DNA of 64,000 bases from Tubulanus polymorphus (lineage: Eukaryota; Nemertea; Palaeonemertea; Tubulaniformes; Tubulanidae), in NCBI RefSeq assembly GCF_964204645.1, contig NC_134025.1:18570001-18634000 (forward strand), given 5' to 3'. The notes beneath the pieces were generated by a model that saw only the letters and a program-made list of their open reading frames with translations, was not told the DNA's origin and did not search any database. Shown piece after piece: positions 1 through 10,956 of this stretch. Made by a program: the position numbers and the translations under genes. How positions within the stretch are numbered: the first letter of the stretch is position 1; each line of letters opens with the position of its first letter.

Positions 1-1140
1 AAAGATCAACCCAAACAAATCACCTGGATCTGGCATTCATACATGCATCCTAACAGAATAGGTAGGAGAAATAGCCGATCCACTAAAGATACTATTTCAA
101 AATTCAAGTAGCACAGGCACTATACCCCAAGACCATAAAAAGGACAAACCACTGCAATCTACAAAAGAAAAAGGTAACAAACACAAAGTCAATTATTACA
201 GACCGATAAGTCTTACTTTGGTGGTTTGTTAAGTGCTTGAAACCATAATATGCAGCATGGTCATTGACCACTTACAACCAAAAGGTTTCCTTTTGCCACA
301 ACAGAACGTATTCATCGAGAAAAGATCATTAGCGACACAGTTATTCGAATGTACGTACGACTGGACCAACTTCATTGACCAAGGAAAAAAAAGTCAACGT
401 TTTATATACAGACTTTAGAAAAGCATTCAACAAAGTGCTGCATCAAAGATAACAACTCAAATTGTCCAAGTACAGGAAATCTGGTAACTGCCTTAAATGG
501 ATTCAATGCTCCTCAACTGAGCGGCTCCAAGGCGTTTGATTTAATAATGATTACTCAAGCTGGAAAGACCACCCATGTTCCTGGTGTACATAAACGACAG
601 CCCAAATGTTATTTCCTGTAGAACAAAAATGTTTTGCTGATGATGCTAAATTGTACTGTGCATATAATCTGCACAAGACAGTAACACATTACAAGAAAAC
701 ATTTATCACCTACAACACTGATGTAAAAAAAGGCAACTCGAGGTCCACACTGATAAATATCACGTCCGCCATCTTAAACTAAACAACAATTTGAATGCCT
801 ACTACATTCTTAACGAAGGTGGTACACAGCAACATATTCAGATCACCCTGCATGAAAAAGATCTAGTGTTATAATCGAGCACAGCAAAGTCGTTGTAACA
901 AGAGCGAATAGAATCTCAACCTTATTAAGCATACATACTCAACAAGATGACTTTCAAATATCTGTATACGGCACTTGCCCGACCAATACTTGAATATGGC
1001 ACGGTAATATTTGACCCAAAACTTCAAATGTTAATTGACAACCTTGAAGCTGTACATCAACGAGCAACTAAACTACCCAGACCGTTAAGAGAACTAAAGG
1101 CTGGCTTATGTCGACAAGCAAAGCAAGGCCTACTGAACTG
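1..1140 (+). pseudogene. Decayed non-LTR retrotransposon (LINE) reverse transcriptase, fragment A
   Basis: Broken remnant of a LINE pol gene; no single frame is open for long. Translating across frameshifts shows RT hallmarks in the right order: a NYYRPISLT motif near 190-215, LETIICSMVIDHL near 240, an FxKAFxKVLHQ-like segment near 415-445, FADDAKLYCA around the catalytic site near 635-660, and the thumb motif LYTALARPILEYGTVIF near 960-1010. The family reverse-transcribes LINE RNA at a nicked chromosomal site; this copy cannot. The left end runs off the window. The C-terminal part is interrupted at about 1141 by foreign sequence and resumes near 1545. Order and motifs support a Jockey/CR1-group element, but I cannot fix the clade. 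Confidence 0.85.
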
Positions 1141-1544
1141 GAGATCGGCGATAATTTCGGTCTAACTGTAAAAATTAAAGGTTTTCAAGGACATTGTCTG
1201 CCAACCTTTCAAATTTAAAGACTCCCACTGACTTTCCCAGCACAAAACAAGGAATTTAAAACCGCTACATTACCGACCCTTGGTGCAAGGTGCCCGTTCA
1301 CACCAAGTGAATAATTCAAAGCTAATAATTCAAAGTAACTTGAATTTATTCTTGAAATGCTTATCATGTCACCATCTGAGCTGGTGCAGGGAAGCAACTT
1401 TGGAGGATCTCATATCCCGCTAGTCGCAGTTGCGTCGGTAGGAGTCGGCAGGCGTCGCGTAGCTTGCCGACATAAGCTAGTTTTATATACCATGAAGGTC
1501 TCTGTCAACTCTTACCAACCCGTGCCCACAGAGGAGTATGTGGC
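1141..1544. repeat. Insertion in LINE A carrying repeat Q, copy 1 (1147-1310)
   Basis: These 404 bases separate two parts of the LINE A pol sequence, so they look like a later insertion. Bases 1147-1310 (164 bp) match 52881-53044, also 164 bp, in the same orientation with only scattered differences, so this is a dispersed repeat. The remaining part (1311-1544) has no partner that I can see in the window. No terminal inverted repeats or target duplication are evident. Confidence 0.6.
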
Positions 1545-1830
1545 GATATGATTAACACATATAAATATCAAGTTCAACGTAACCGATATACCCTTCGAGC
1601 TATCCAAAGACCAGAATAGAGGTCATTCATAGAAGCTAGAAAAGAAACATTGCTACACCACTTCTTTGGTATATGCCTCATTAACACATGGAATAGACTC
1701 CAAGAACAAGTAGTGACAGAGCCATCCACAAACGCATTTAAGAACCGTTTAAACAGATAACACCGAAAATACACACAACTATCAAGCAGCACCTTAATAA
1801 CTAGGCCTGTCGCTGCCACTATCTATTGAC
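1545..1830 (+). pseudogene. 3' end of LINE A pol (C-terminal region)
   Basis: After the insertion the LINE reading resumes: GDMINTYKYQ near 1545 and NTWNRLQEQVVTEPSTNAF near 1685-1730 match the conserved C-terminal tail of Jockey/CR1-type pol proteins, usually read as W-N-x-L-P-x-x-V with the element's stop just after. A stop and non-coding 3' sequence follow, then a trinucleotide microsatellite. It is one locus with the fragment at 1-1140. Confidence 0.7.
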
Positions 1831-1899
1831 ATTATTTGCAAAATTAAGCGACCAAAGCGCTACTGAGCCCAATTAAATTAGCCCAATGCCTGTAATACA

Positions 1900-1900
<1 letters not shown>

Positions 1901-1938
<38 letters not shown>

Positions 1939-1966
1939 ACTGCTACTACTACTACTACTACCACCA
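1901..1966. repeat. CTA/CTG trinucleotide microsatellite
   Basis: A run of CTG units flanked by CTA units, about 22 trinucleotides, about 75 bases beyond the LINE A 3' end. Simple-repeat tails are usual at the 3' ends of several LINE clades, so it may be this LINE's tail or grown from it. Confidence 0.9.
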
Positions 1967-2438
1967 TTAAAGGTCGTCGGGTAATTCGTAGGAATTTCAG
2001 GGATGTGCTTCAATGGATGACTATTCCTAACAACATTCTTTTTTGTTGTTTTAACCCGGTAACTTTTTCTTTACGCGAGATTGATTCATAATACATTACT
2101 ATACGCAAATTTGAAATGGACCAATGGAATGTTATATTTCTGTCTGAATTGAACACTACATTTAGAAGCTGATTGCAGTCAAGTTTTTGAAACTATTTCC
2201 AGGCTGGAAAGAGGAAAAGTAATGAAAGTCGTTGGACTAAAGGGATGCCGGCGGAGAGCCCCCCTAACCCTTCATTCACAACGGTCAGTGCATAGATCAA
2301 CGACTTACGTTTAGGGTCCAGGGACAACAAGCCCAATTGGCGAAATGCTTGTTGATATGACTTTCAATATTTTTATGCCCTGGGCCCGGATTTAAAGACC
2401 AGTTTTAACTATAACCTGGGGGTAACTCAATTGAAAAA

Positions 2439-3127
2439 TTAATACCTGTCTATAAAACTGGCCCCACTAAATCCACTGCAGTTATCGCAGAGATTACTCT
2501 TTATGTTATTAACTGTTCTAATAAGTTTAAGCTTTGCTTTGTCTTCCTCAGCCCTGTCAATATCATTACTTGGGAACTCAACGTTCAAAGGTGCAAAAGA
2601 TGCACAGGTGCAATGATTTATTCGATTTGCCATCCAGGCGAAACAATTGGTGAATTTCTGACCTCTTTGAGGCATGTTTATGTCCATTGCAAGGCAATTG
2701 TCCTCAAGCATTGTCACAACCATACAAGATACTAGGGCTTTGAAACAGAAACCTGAAGTACCCATCTATCCCCCTTTATCATCTGGAGGTCCCAAAGCCC
2801 CTGTGGCTGACTGCAGAGTCTATGAAATGGGTAAATAGAGCTGGTTCAAACGTTGAACTACCCTGAGCTGTCTGCTGATAGTTGCATTGGTATTCACTAC
2901 CAGAAAGAGGTTATGGAGACTGATAGGGACTACGTGGTCACATCTTTTTTTCCCACATGGAGTGGTTAATACATGTAGTTTAAATATATATACGTGTAAA
3001 TATATGTACACAACACGCATACCTGATTTCATTGTCCTTAGTGTTCTGTATTTTCTTCTCTTCTGACTGATTTCATCATTGTTCTCTTTCTTTCTCTTCC
3101 ATCCCTTCTTCAATTTTGCCAATGAAA
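2439..3127 (-). CDS. Two candidate exons of an unidentified protein-coding gene
   Basis: Minus strand. The upstream exon, 3127 to 3023 (105 bp), has a TGTTTCCAG acceptor and a CAG|GTATGC donor and encodes a very basic Lys/Arg-rich segment. The downstream exon, 2737 to 2439, has a TTCTGTTTCAAAG acceptor and runs open for 98 codons to a stop; it is rich in Cys and holds the motifs MLEDNCLAMDINMPQRG and NDIDRAEEDKAKLKL. The first exon ends in phase 1 and the second begins in phase 1, so they join in frame. That match, with good splice sites, is the main reason to call a gene. I do not recognise the family. The start and any further exons would lie to the right of 3127, where I see none. It could still be an old transposon ORF. 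Confidence 0.4.
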
Positions 3128-3639
3128 CTGGAAACATATATTCGGTGTAAGGTGCAATTTGAAAAATACTGATTAACATATTACTGATCATTTCCTGGAT
3201 AACTAGGGGTCCAGGGTCACCATGCCTAGTTGGGAAGTGGTTTGGAAATGCTAAAAAATCTGAGTGTATCAGTATTCAAACACAGCCTAGTGAATACATA
3301 CAGAATTATGAATACAGAATACATACAGGCTATTACAGTGCACAATGGCAAAAATAACGATTTTCTGTTTTTGACATGACATAAAAGTTTAAAGCCTTTT
3401 CTTCCTAAATATACAAGGATTATTAAAAAATTCTACATCTAAATGGTCTAATTGTTAGTTTTAAGATGCCTTTTCTTAATGAGCTATTCATTTAATTTGT
3501 TAAAACATTCAAAGTTATCGGTCTATTTCACTAATCGTAGTTTCGTAACCCATTTACTGATGTGCCTAAATCGGGTATTGAATGAAAGCTAAGAAGTAGC
3601 TGAAAAACAGCGTAGAAATACAAATAACATTATCGAAAT

Positions 3640-4511
3640 GGAGAATAGTCAACACGAAGAAACAACTTGCTCAAGTTCAGAGTGACATCTACTTCCTCAC
3701 AAGATGCAAGGAGTCCAACATCGTACGGCAAGGACTGAGAATCACGAATCCTTACGCAACACCTACCATACCCAGTATTCCGAAATACTCTGCAAGATAT
3801 TCTCGAAGGAGCTACAAAACCATCTCATCAGTGTCATGTACAGCAAGCAGCGGCAGATTAAGAATCAACTCCAACTACTACTCAATGATCACCAACTTAA
3901 CGACACTCAGAGAACCGCTATCGAATCCACAGCCAACTGAAATCCACGATCAACACATGAAGTCAGCACTTCATACCAAAAATAGAAAATTCGACAAACT
4001 GAAACAACTAGAACCAGCCAACACTACTACCAACTACCAACGTTGTCAATCTGTCTACATACGAACCATCTCAAGTCGAACTAAATGTACTCTCCAAAGG
4101 TCTAAGCTTTTGTCACACCAACAATATCGACAAAGTTCAACTCTGCGGCGACATGGAACAATTTTCCAGACGCCTCCGCCTCAAAGAATTCTTCCGCAGA
4201 AAGAATACTATCGACACAGGAACCACTACACCTCACAGCATCGACCAGAAACAGAAACCACCACAGTACAAGCTGATACCGAAAACACGCCTTACACACA
4301 GATCACCAGTTCAGGTACCACAGACACCACACTAAGTGATAATCGCAGACTACCTGTACCCGCACTCAAGACTCAATCCAGTTGGTCTCCCCCCGAAGGT
4401 CGCAACACTGAGCTCGATCTTTACATCACTAGCTTCAGAAACAGAGTCAGATCAGAAATCATCAACACACCACCTAAAATTCAATACAATCTCACTACAG
4501 CAGAACAATAA
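3640..4511 (+). pseudogene. Penelope-like retroelement (PLE), N-terminal part
   Basis: Decayed 5' part of a PLE open reading frame, read across at least two frameshifts. Family-typical segments appear in order: IYFLTRCKESNIV near 3690, VELNVLSKGLSF near 4075-4110, EQFSRRLRLKEFF near 4150-4195, PPEGRNTELDLYI near 4390-4430, and YNLTTAEQ at 4487-4510, which in PLEs lies just before the RT core. At 4508-4511 the frame is broken by repeat P, and the continuation lies at 5669. PLE proteins combine a telomerase-related RT with, in most clades, a GIY-YIG endonuclease. This copy is dead. Confidence 0.75.
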
Positions 4512-5668
4512 ATTGCCCATGGGCAAAGTGTGGTTTACCTTGAAAGCTAGAGGTTGTTTGGAATAAGGGCATTGCTTGAAAAATCTTATTAATTCGTGAC
4601 TTCAAAGTTTCACAAGTTTATATTGCATTTTATCTTTCTTAAAGAATTATTTTGTAGTCAAATCAGACCAAAGATATACATTTGTTTAAGGTCCACGTCC
4701 AAAATTCTGTACAGTACAGGTAGGCGCGGCAGGGAAACTATTTTATATTTTCAAAAAAATATTTTTCACAATATGAAAAAATATTCAAATAAAATTCACA
4801 TGATGTCACATATCAGAGGGTCGCTGAATATTGAGTCTTGGAAACGAAACCTGTTCCAATGTATGGCTAAAAACACCGGGGCGTAGCATTAGATTGTTTT
4901 AAATCCTGGAATTTACCACTACAATATTCAGACCTCGACCTATACCTATAGTTTGCTGCTTAGTATTTTCAGGTCACAAGAAATAACAATTTATTACAAA
5001 TTCTATCAAACAGAAAACACAGCGCTCATCTTCTGCTACGATGATTATTCAGCCTGTTATCATATCAAACGTGCACGCGCCAAGCAGCGTTACAGCATCA
5101 CCATATAGTAGTCTGTATGAGCGTGTGTTTGTGTGTGCAACAGTCTAATGTTTAGCACACGTAGAGGCCTTGTGCAGTGAACCTTCGCTTCACTTCAATC
5201 TCAATCAACACAATCACCGGGTATCAAAATTAGACAATACCTATGGCGATATGTGAAATAATTATATTCTCACCAGCAATGAGCAATTAAAATTCGCACA
5301 CACCTTGTCCAAAGAAACGTTCGCCATAAATGGCTTCCCCATTATTATTCTAGTAGCGCCGGAATTCCCCGTATATCCCAAAAACAGCCAATCCCATTCG
5401 CTCGTCGAGACGACGCTCCCACAATCGAGGTCATTGCAATTTTATACGCAAGAGCTAAGAATTTTCCCGCCAAAAACAGTTTTTCGTCGAATTTAAACAA
5501 AGTTGACCATGTCATCGACGGAGGTTCGTCATGTCTTCAATCGCATCGATTATACATCGTTTAACCCGAGAACCAATGAAAAAAATGCTCACATAAAATA
5601 ACGTACCGCGACTTTACATGAATTGGCTCAATGCCAACCTCATACTGCTGATAAAGGTAAACCAAAAA
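4508..5668. mobile_element. Repeat P copy 1: 1.16-kb non-autonomous element inserted in the PLE
   Basis: Sequence starting AATAAATTGCCCATGGGC and ending GGTAAACCAAAAA interrupts the PLE frame precisely between its pre-RT motif and its KPADKG motif. The same sequence recurs at 30153-31253 plus 32385-32515 (split by an insertion) and, truncated, at 33503-33690. Near the two ends lie GGTTTACCTT (4532-4541) and its inverse AAGGTAAACC (5654-5663), a possible short inverted repeat, though slightly internal on the left. No coding capacity is seen, so it would depend on proteins made elsewhere. Superfamily unknown. Confidence 0.7.
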
Positions 5669-6508
5669 GCCATAATCACACGCAAAAACAACGGAGACAT
5701 CATCATCAAACCTGCTGACAAAGGAGGCACCACTGTCATCATGAATCGAAACGACTACATCAACGAAGCACACCGCCAACTTCACAATACCAACTTCTAC
5801 AAAAAACTCGACCAAGACCCCACCAGCCAGTTTACCAAAGAACTCAAACAACTCATCAAACCTCTACCCACCGAATTGAAGAACTACTCGCTACAATACC
5901 AGCTGATCTGACACCGGGCACCTTCTACATTCTCCTGAAGATACACAAGAAGAATAACCCGGACGCCCAATCATCTCCAGCATCGGGACTATCACCGAGA
6001 ATATATCTGGCTACATAGATCATCTCCTACTTCCACACCACAGATTTCATCAACAAACTCGCAAACATCAAAGACCTCCCAGCAGACACCCTACTCGTCA
6101 CTATGGACGTCACAGCTCTCTACACCAGCATACCACATGAAGATGGACTCACCGCAATTTCCAGAACCTAACCTAACAACGAAAACTCACAGACCATCAT
6201 CGATCTCACCAAGTTTGTACTCAAACACAACTACTTCAAATTCAACGGATCGCTCTACATCCAGACCAAGGGTACAGCTATGGGCACCAGAATGGCCCCC
6301 CAATACGCCAACATATTCATGTCTGTCATTGAAGAAGACTTCCTCAAAACACAGCAGCACTCGCAACTTTTATACAATCGCTTCATCAACGACGTCTTCA
6401 TCATTTGGACGCATGGGCTTGAAAAACTACTTGAATTCCACAGAAACTTCACCAACTTTCATCCAGCCATCGAACTCAGTCGACTCTGTTTATTTTACTT
6501 TGATTTAG
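5669..6508 (+). pseudogene. Penelope-like reverse transcriptase core, inactive
   Basis: Continuation of the PLE frame after repeat P. Clear PLE RT signatures: IIIKPADKGGTTVIMNR near 5700-5745, [12 protein letters not shown] near 6113-6150, GTAMGTRMAPQYANIFMS near 6272-6325, and RFINDVFIIWTHG near 6380-6420. The last should hold the paired catalytic aspartates (I-D-D-V/I-F); here the first is Asn, which would abolish catalysis. Frameshifts occur near 5910-6130. Similarity stops abruptly near 6490-6508, so the thumb and any GIY-YIG domain are missing. With 3640-4511 it is one element. Confidence 0.85.
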
Positions 6509-6666
6509 TTTAATTTTGATTTATTTCTCTTTGATTTGTTTCAGTTTGTTGTTCCTTAATTAATTAATTATCTACTCACTCACTTAGTTATTAATTATCA
6601 TGTCACTCATTATTTATTTGTAATTACTCTTCTCACTCAGTTCTCTATAATTAGTGTCAGTCTACC

Positions 6667-6674
6667 TATAAATA
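6667..6674 (+). promoter_or_regulatory. Possible TATA box
   Basis: TATAAATA lies about 160 bases upstream of the ATG at 6828 in an AT-rich stretch. Such matches occur by chance in DNA of this composition, and only the position ahead of a reading frame argues for function. Confidence 0.2.
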
Positions 6675-6827
6675 CTGTTGTTTTCCCATTGACTCTACTC
6701 TAAAAAACATGGTTTCCCATCGAATTCAATGATTATCGCTCGTACAATCTGGTTTATTTCGTCGTTTTAATTACAAAGTAATGTCTCTTTCTAAAGAGCA
6801 ACGAACATAGCGAACTCTCTTAATAAA

Positions 6828-7100
6828 TTGATGAGTTGTAACCTTCAATCTGTAGCTGTAAATAGTGAGTGGATGACTCTGTTAGAGGATTATTTCGTCA
6901 ACGATTGTCAGGACATTCCTTCCTCGTCGTCTGAAGAAGATTCAGACAATGAATTATCTGAGATTGCAGTCGAACAAAACTGTGTAAATAGTAATGTAAA
7001 TAACTCGCAATGTTCCTCTTTTAATTCCGTGTCAACTCTGGATGCTACTCCGCTTTCGTCATCATCAAGTAGGCCTAGGTCGAAACAGTTACAAAATTAA
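6828..7100 (+). CDS. Short Ser/acidic-rich ORF, unidentified
   Basis: A 90-codon reading frame with a run of serines followed by Glu/Asp residues (IPSSSSEEDSDNELSE, about residues 31-46), then Asn/Ser-rich sequence and a closing Ser/Arg/Lys segment. The composition resembles the disordered acidic N-terminus of some transposases or nuclear proteins, but no domain is visible and I do not assign a function. It starts about 320 bases after the truncated end of the PLE. It could be a first exon, because no downstream continuation is found in the next 400 bases. Confidence 0.25.
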   Translation: MMSCNLQSVAVNSEWMTLLEDYFVNDCQDIPSSSSEEDSDNELSEIAVEQNCVNSNVNNSQCSSFNSVSTLDATPLSSSSSRPRSKQLQN

Positions 7101-7109
7101 GGCGATGTT

Positions 7110-7500
7110 AACCTAGCTGCGGCCGCTGCAATTTCACTGCCGCTGGTTAGCCCTACATGTAATCGGCATTTATTAAGTGATGGCAGGATTTTTACAAGCT
7201 ACAATGCATATATGATCTTAGACCATACAAATCTTTTAAGCCCTGCTTGATCTTAAACATTTAAGATTTTTCAATTAATGCTATTTCATGTTTCCATACC
7301 ATTTGATCTATCATTTTCTGAACCTTGTTGTGATTTTTCTATAAGGCTTTTGGCCTTTTCAACGGTTCCTCCTGAAAAATATGTATAAATATATGTAGTA
7401 GAGACTATATTGAGGTAAACAAAATGGAACCTTATTCAAACAATTTGTATAAGTGAAAGAAACGAAAGTGAGATGATGCTGGCTGGTAAAGATATTTCAA
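7110..7500. other. No recognised feature
   Basis: AT-rich sequence. I see no reading frame, repeat partner or structure here. Confidence 0.5.
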
Positions 7501-7506
7501 AAGTTC

Positions 7507-8096
7507 TCAGTATCTAGATATTTTCATAATCTGACCGCTTGTATTTCCACAGATACTAATGGAACCATCTGGTGACTTGACATAAACAAACACCTGGCAT
7601 TTACTTTCAACCAGCTTGTCAGCCTTAGAAAAAATACAAAAAAATTAGTGTACAGTTAAGAGTGTATAGATACACACATTGAATAAAGGCATAAAAAATC
7701 CATGACTTGCTTAGAATATGACTAACCATAACTTCCAGATCTCGCATGTAACGTGGAATGACACCCAACATCATTTTCCTTTTGAAGCTCAGCGTATGAT
7801 CTTCTGATTTTTTGGCTGTAACTTTTTGGTCATTTTCATCATAACTATCAATTGATCCGATGGTTTTGGTGGCTTTCGCATTTGTCTCTTTTTCTTGGCA
7901 CAGTATCTCCTGCTCAGATGATTCAATTCTCTGAATTTCTTTTGAACCTCCCCTGGATTTTGCATGAAGTGTATGATAACAAATTTCCTCTGGTGGCAGC
8001 TGGTTCCATAAAATGGTGATAATCTTCTTTTTCGCTGGGATATCTTGACATAAAATACCATATACAACATGTATTATTCGACCAAATTTGTAAGCA
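7507..8096 (-). CDS. Two-exon reading frame without an early ATG, unidentified protein
   Basis: Minus strand. The first exon, 8096 to 7737, is open for 360 bp, begins after a CCTTAG acceptor-like site and ends at ATG|GTTAGT. An intron of 113 bp follows. The second exon, 7623 to 7507, has a long T-rich tract ending TTTTTTCTAAG and runs to a stop. Both sides are phase 0. The joined product is about 158 residues, including ILWNQLPPEEICYH, an Asp/Glu/Lys-rich middle, LGVIPRYMRDLEV at the junction, and VFVYVKSPDGSISICGN near the end. I do not recognise it. It lacks a start here, so an upstream exon is expected to the right, where later insertions lie. It may be a host gene or a transposon ORF. Confidence 0.45.
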
Positions 8097-8164
8097 CTAA
8101 GGCATATGTTCAGTTATAATGCTTAAAAGGTGATTGCCTATGTAATGAGAGATGATTTATACAG

Positions 8165-8460
8165 GCAATTGGTAGGGTTCGAACCTGATGGCATCGCTAC
8201 ACTCAGCCACGGCACGAAACCCTGCCACATTCGACTGGGTGCGCAAAGTTAGCTGCAGAAAAGTTGTGGTACCGATTAGATTGCCCCTTGTATAGTTGCC
8301 GAGACAAACCTGACCAAAAAAACATTAAAAACCCGGGCTAAAATAAAACAGGATATCTGGTTGGCTAATAATGACTTCATTTAAGCTGTGCATTGTAGCT
8401 GTGCATTTGGGCTAGTGTGGCAGGGTTAAGTAACGTGCCATCGGGTTACTGCTGGGGAGG
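8165..8460. mobile_element. Foldback element with tRNA-like ends, copy 1
   Basis: The left arm (GGGTTCGAACCTGATGGCAT at 8174 and following) and the right arm (GTGTGGCAGGGTT onward to 8460) are degraded inverted copies of one tRNA-like module. The middle contains the shared segment AAACCCGGGCTAAAATAAAA. Related copies lie at 46540-46783 and 55004-55275, the last with the best arms. The module includes an RNA polymerase III B-box-like GGTTCGAATCC in its intact form. No coding capacity is seen. Confidence 0.6.
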
Positions 8461-9344
8461 ATATGATTGTAAGTGGGCTAAAAAAGAACCAGGGCTACCA
8501 ACCTTGAAAAAACCTTTCAGGGACATTAAGATTTTTTTTCAGGGAGCAGACACATTTCTCAGGGACATTCAGATTTGAGCATAGTGCTAGGGACTTATCA
8601 TATACTCCCAGGGACAAAATTTTACAGAAGAAAAAAATCAGGGACAATTTGATGACACTCAGGGACTCAACAAACAATTTGACAAACAAATGCATTTCTG
8701 AGCTTCTGAACACAACTTTTATTGAAAATCATTACAAGAATTAGTTGCAGACTTCCATTTTTTCATAACTAAGAATAGAAGTAACACAATTAATTTCAAC
8801 AATTTTGAAAAAAAATACAAAATATTTGTTTTTTGCGTACAGTCGAATAATTACATTGTAGTTAGTAACTTTGCATCAAGCATCATCATCGTCATCATCA
8901 CCACCAAGCCCACAACATGCAGCCGATTTACATTTTTTAAGTAATGCCGATGAACATTTTCTATTATAACATACACCCTCATTTTGGTTTAGGATCATTA
9001 GACTTTCTAAAGTACTGACTGACATGCAACTTCTAAAATTGGTTAGGTTTTTCCGAACTAAGCTAAACAGCCTCTGACAGGCAGAATTACTATTTGGAAT
9101 ACACATAATACCTAACATAACCTGAGCCAACTTAGCATATTCTAGAGCCCCTTGTGGCTTCATCAACTGTTTTAAATCTGAGACCATAAATAATCATTAC
9201 GATGATTTACATCATCTATGGGAGGTAATTTTGGCAAAGTTTCTTCCACCAGATACATATTAAATTCTGATTCAATTTCATCAATATTCTGATTCAATTT
9301 CATCATTACTACAGCTTATGCTGCCAGTAACTTCACGCCTACGG

Positions 9345-9650
9345 CGAGCGCTGGAGGCGCGAAGTAATGACGGGGGTCAGAAAAATTTGATTTTTCACAT
9401 CGTCTCAGAACATTTTTCAGCAGTTTTAACATTAAAAGTGCACTCAGATAATCAAACAACATGGTCCGATGTTTTACCGTTAACACACTGCTGGTTCCAA
9501 GACAAGTCAAGATGCTCATCATCTATTAATTTGCATAAGAAAAACAATGTAGGCGGGGCCAAAAGCCATTTTTCATAACTACACACGAGCAACACTCGGG
9601 AAAAAAATCTATAATTTAGATACATATATCCACAGACACATGGTCATGAT
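9345..9650. repeat. Repeat B copy 1, inserted in the hAT transposase gene
   Basis: The segment from GGCGCGAAGTAATGACGGGGG through CAGACACATGGTC matches 44675-44995 with short indels, for example an extra TCTTGGGGTCCTCCCCC stretch in the other copy. It sits between the C-terminal and core parts of the hAT reading, so it arrived later. No coding potential; type unknown. Confidence 0.7.
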
Positions 9651-10927
9651 TATTAATCTTTTTCAACAAAAAATTTTAGGAAATGAAGGTATAACCTTGT
9701 AGTATATGATTGTAAGTTTACCATAGCTTTATTCTTGTGCCCTTTTGTAGCAGCATTCTCAACTGCTTCTTGGGAATCAGTATCAGTCTGCTTTTTAAAG
9801 AAATCTAATAAAGGATACCATTGCTCTAGTACCCAAGTTGCAGTTTGCTCTAATGACAACCATCTGGTCGGTACATGCTAGTCGTAAACGGTCAGGACCT
9901 TTTTCAAGGTAATAATATACAGCCACAAAGAAAGCATCAGACTCTATTTGTAATTCTTTACAACCCCAATATGCAGACAGATGAAACCTATGACAATTAC
10001 AGCCGGCTAAATACAAATTTGGAATTTGTCTAAGTTACCGACCATACACACCTTTGTTGGTACCTACCATTGTGTTAGTGTTATCAGCAGAAAAAGCCAA
10101 ACAATTTTTAAGTGGAATGTCATTAGAATTTAGAGTTTCAGTAATAATCTTAGCAATATTTTTACCAGTTGAATGGCCTACACAGTCCACAAGTGCCAAT
10201 GTTTCATTTTTAATTAATCCATCAGCAATTCTATTCACAACAACTGGGTATACCTTTTCTTTCCGTCCTCTGTCATTTGAGCCATCAGTGCTTATGGAAA
10301 AGGGACCACTTTGCATGTAGTTAATTGAACGTTTTTATGAATCTCTGGCCAACTCCTTTGTTATGTATCCAGCCTTTGTTCTTCCACATGAAAAATTTCT
10401 AATCATGTCTCTGACTTTTGAATTTGAAGGGAACATTGCCCTCAGAAGAGAACCTAAAATAGAAATTTAACCTTTTTATTTGTTTAAATAAAACAGATTA
10501 CAAGTGATAATAAATTGATTAACAATTTCCTTTTACTATGAAATTTTAAAGGAAGCTGATCAATTGATAATAGTAATCAAAGTTTGAAATTAAAATCTAT
10601 TTGAATTTGAAATATCATATCTTATTCATAGTAATGATTTGTTGTCACAACATATTATCTGCTGTATTAAAATCTTTCAATGGGGAGTTTTTAAATCTCA
10701 AACTCTCAGATTTTGCTGAGTTTATTTTGAAAAAATTTTTTTCAGTAACTATCCGATAATAAGTCTTCTAAGTACATACAGCCATTATATCTCTAGCACA
10801 ATGAGCTGGATGCCGCTGATAAAAATTTGTTTACATTAGCTGAACCAGATTCACCGCTAATGAGTGTGCTGGCCTACTCGATTTTTACACGAGCATAGCT
10901 GCAGGTGAATCATCACGAAACAAAATG

Positions 10928-10956
10928 TCAAGTGTTGCCAAGGCTACCAGGCATAC
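10928..10956. repeat. 29-bp direct repeat, copy 1 (second at 11672-11700)
   Basis: An identical 29-bp stretch beginning TCAAGTGTTGCCAAGGCTAC occurs here, in the hAT intron, and again at 11672-11700 near the element's right end, both on the plus strand. The 744-bp spacing spans the first transposase exon. It may be a subterminal binding-site repeat or the trace of a duplication. Confidence 0.7.

Noticed and set aside
3831-4511. 226-codon frame as a single gene
   Set aside because: Only its first and last parts are in the PLE frame; the middle is a shifted frame of the same decayed PLE, so it is not one protein.
7507-8096. Resemblance of the two-exon product to a MADS box (FKRKMM, then VFVYVKSPDGSI)
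   Set aside because: Spacing and key basic residues do not fit; the similarity is too short to support an assignment.
9316-9578. Overlapping frames on both strands
   Set aside because: They lie in repeat B; the second copy at 44.7 kb does not preserve them.
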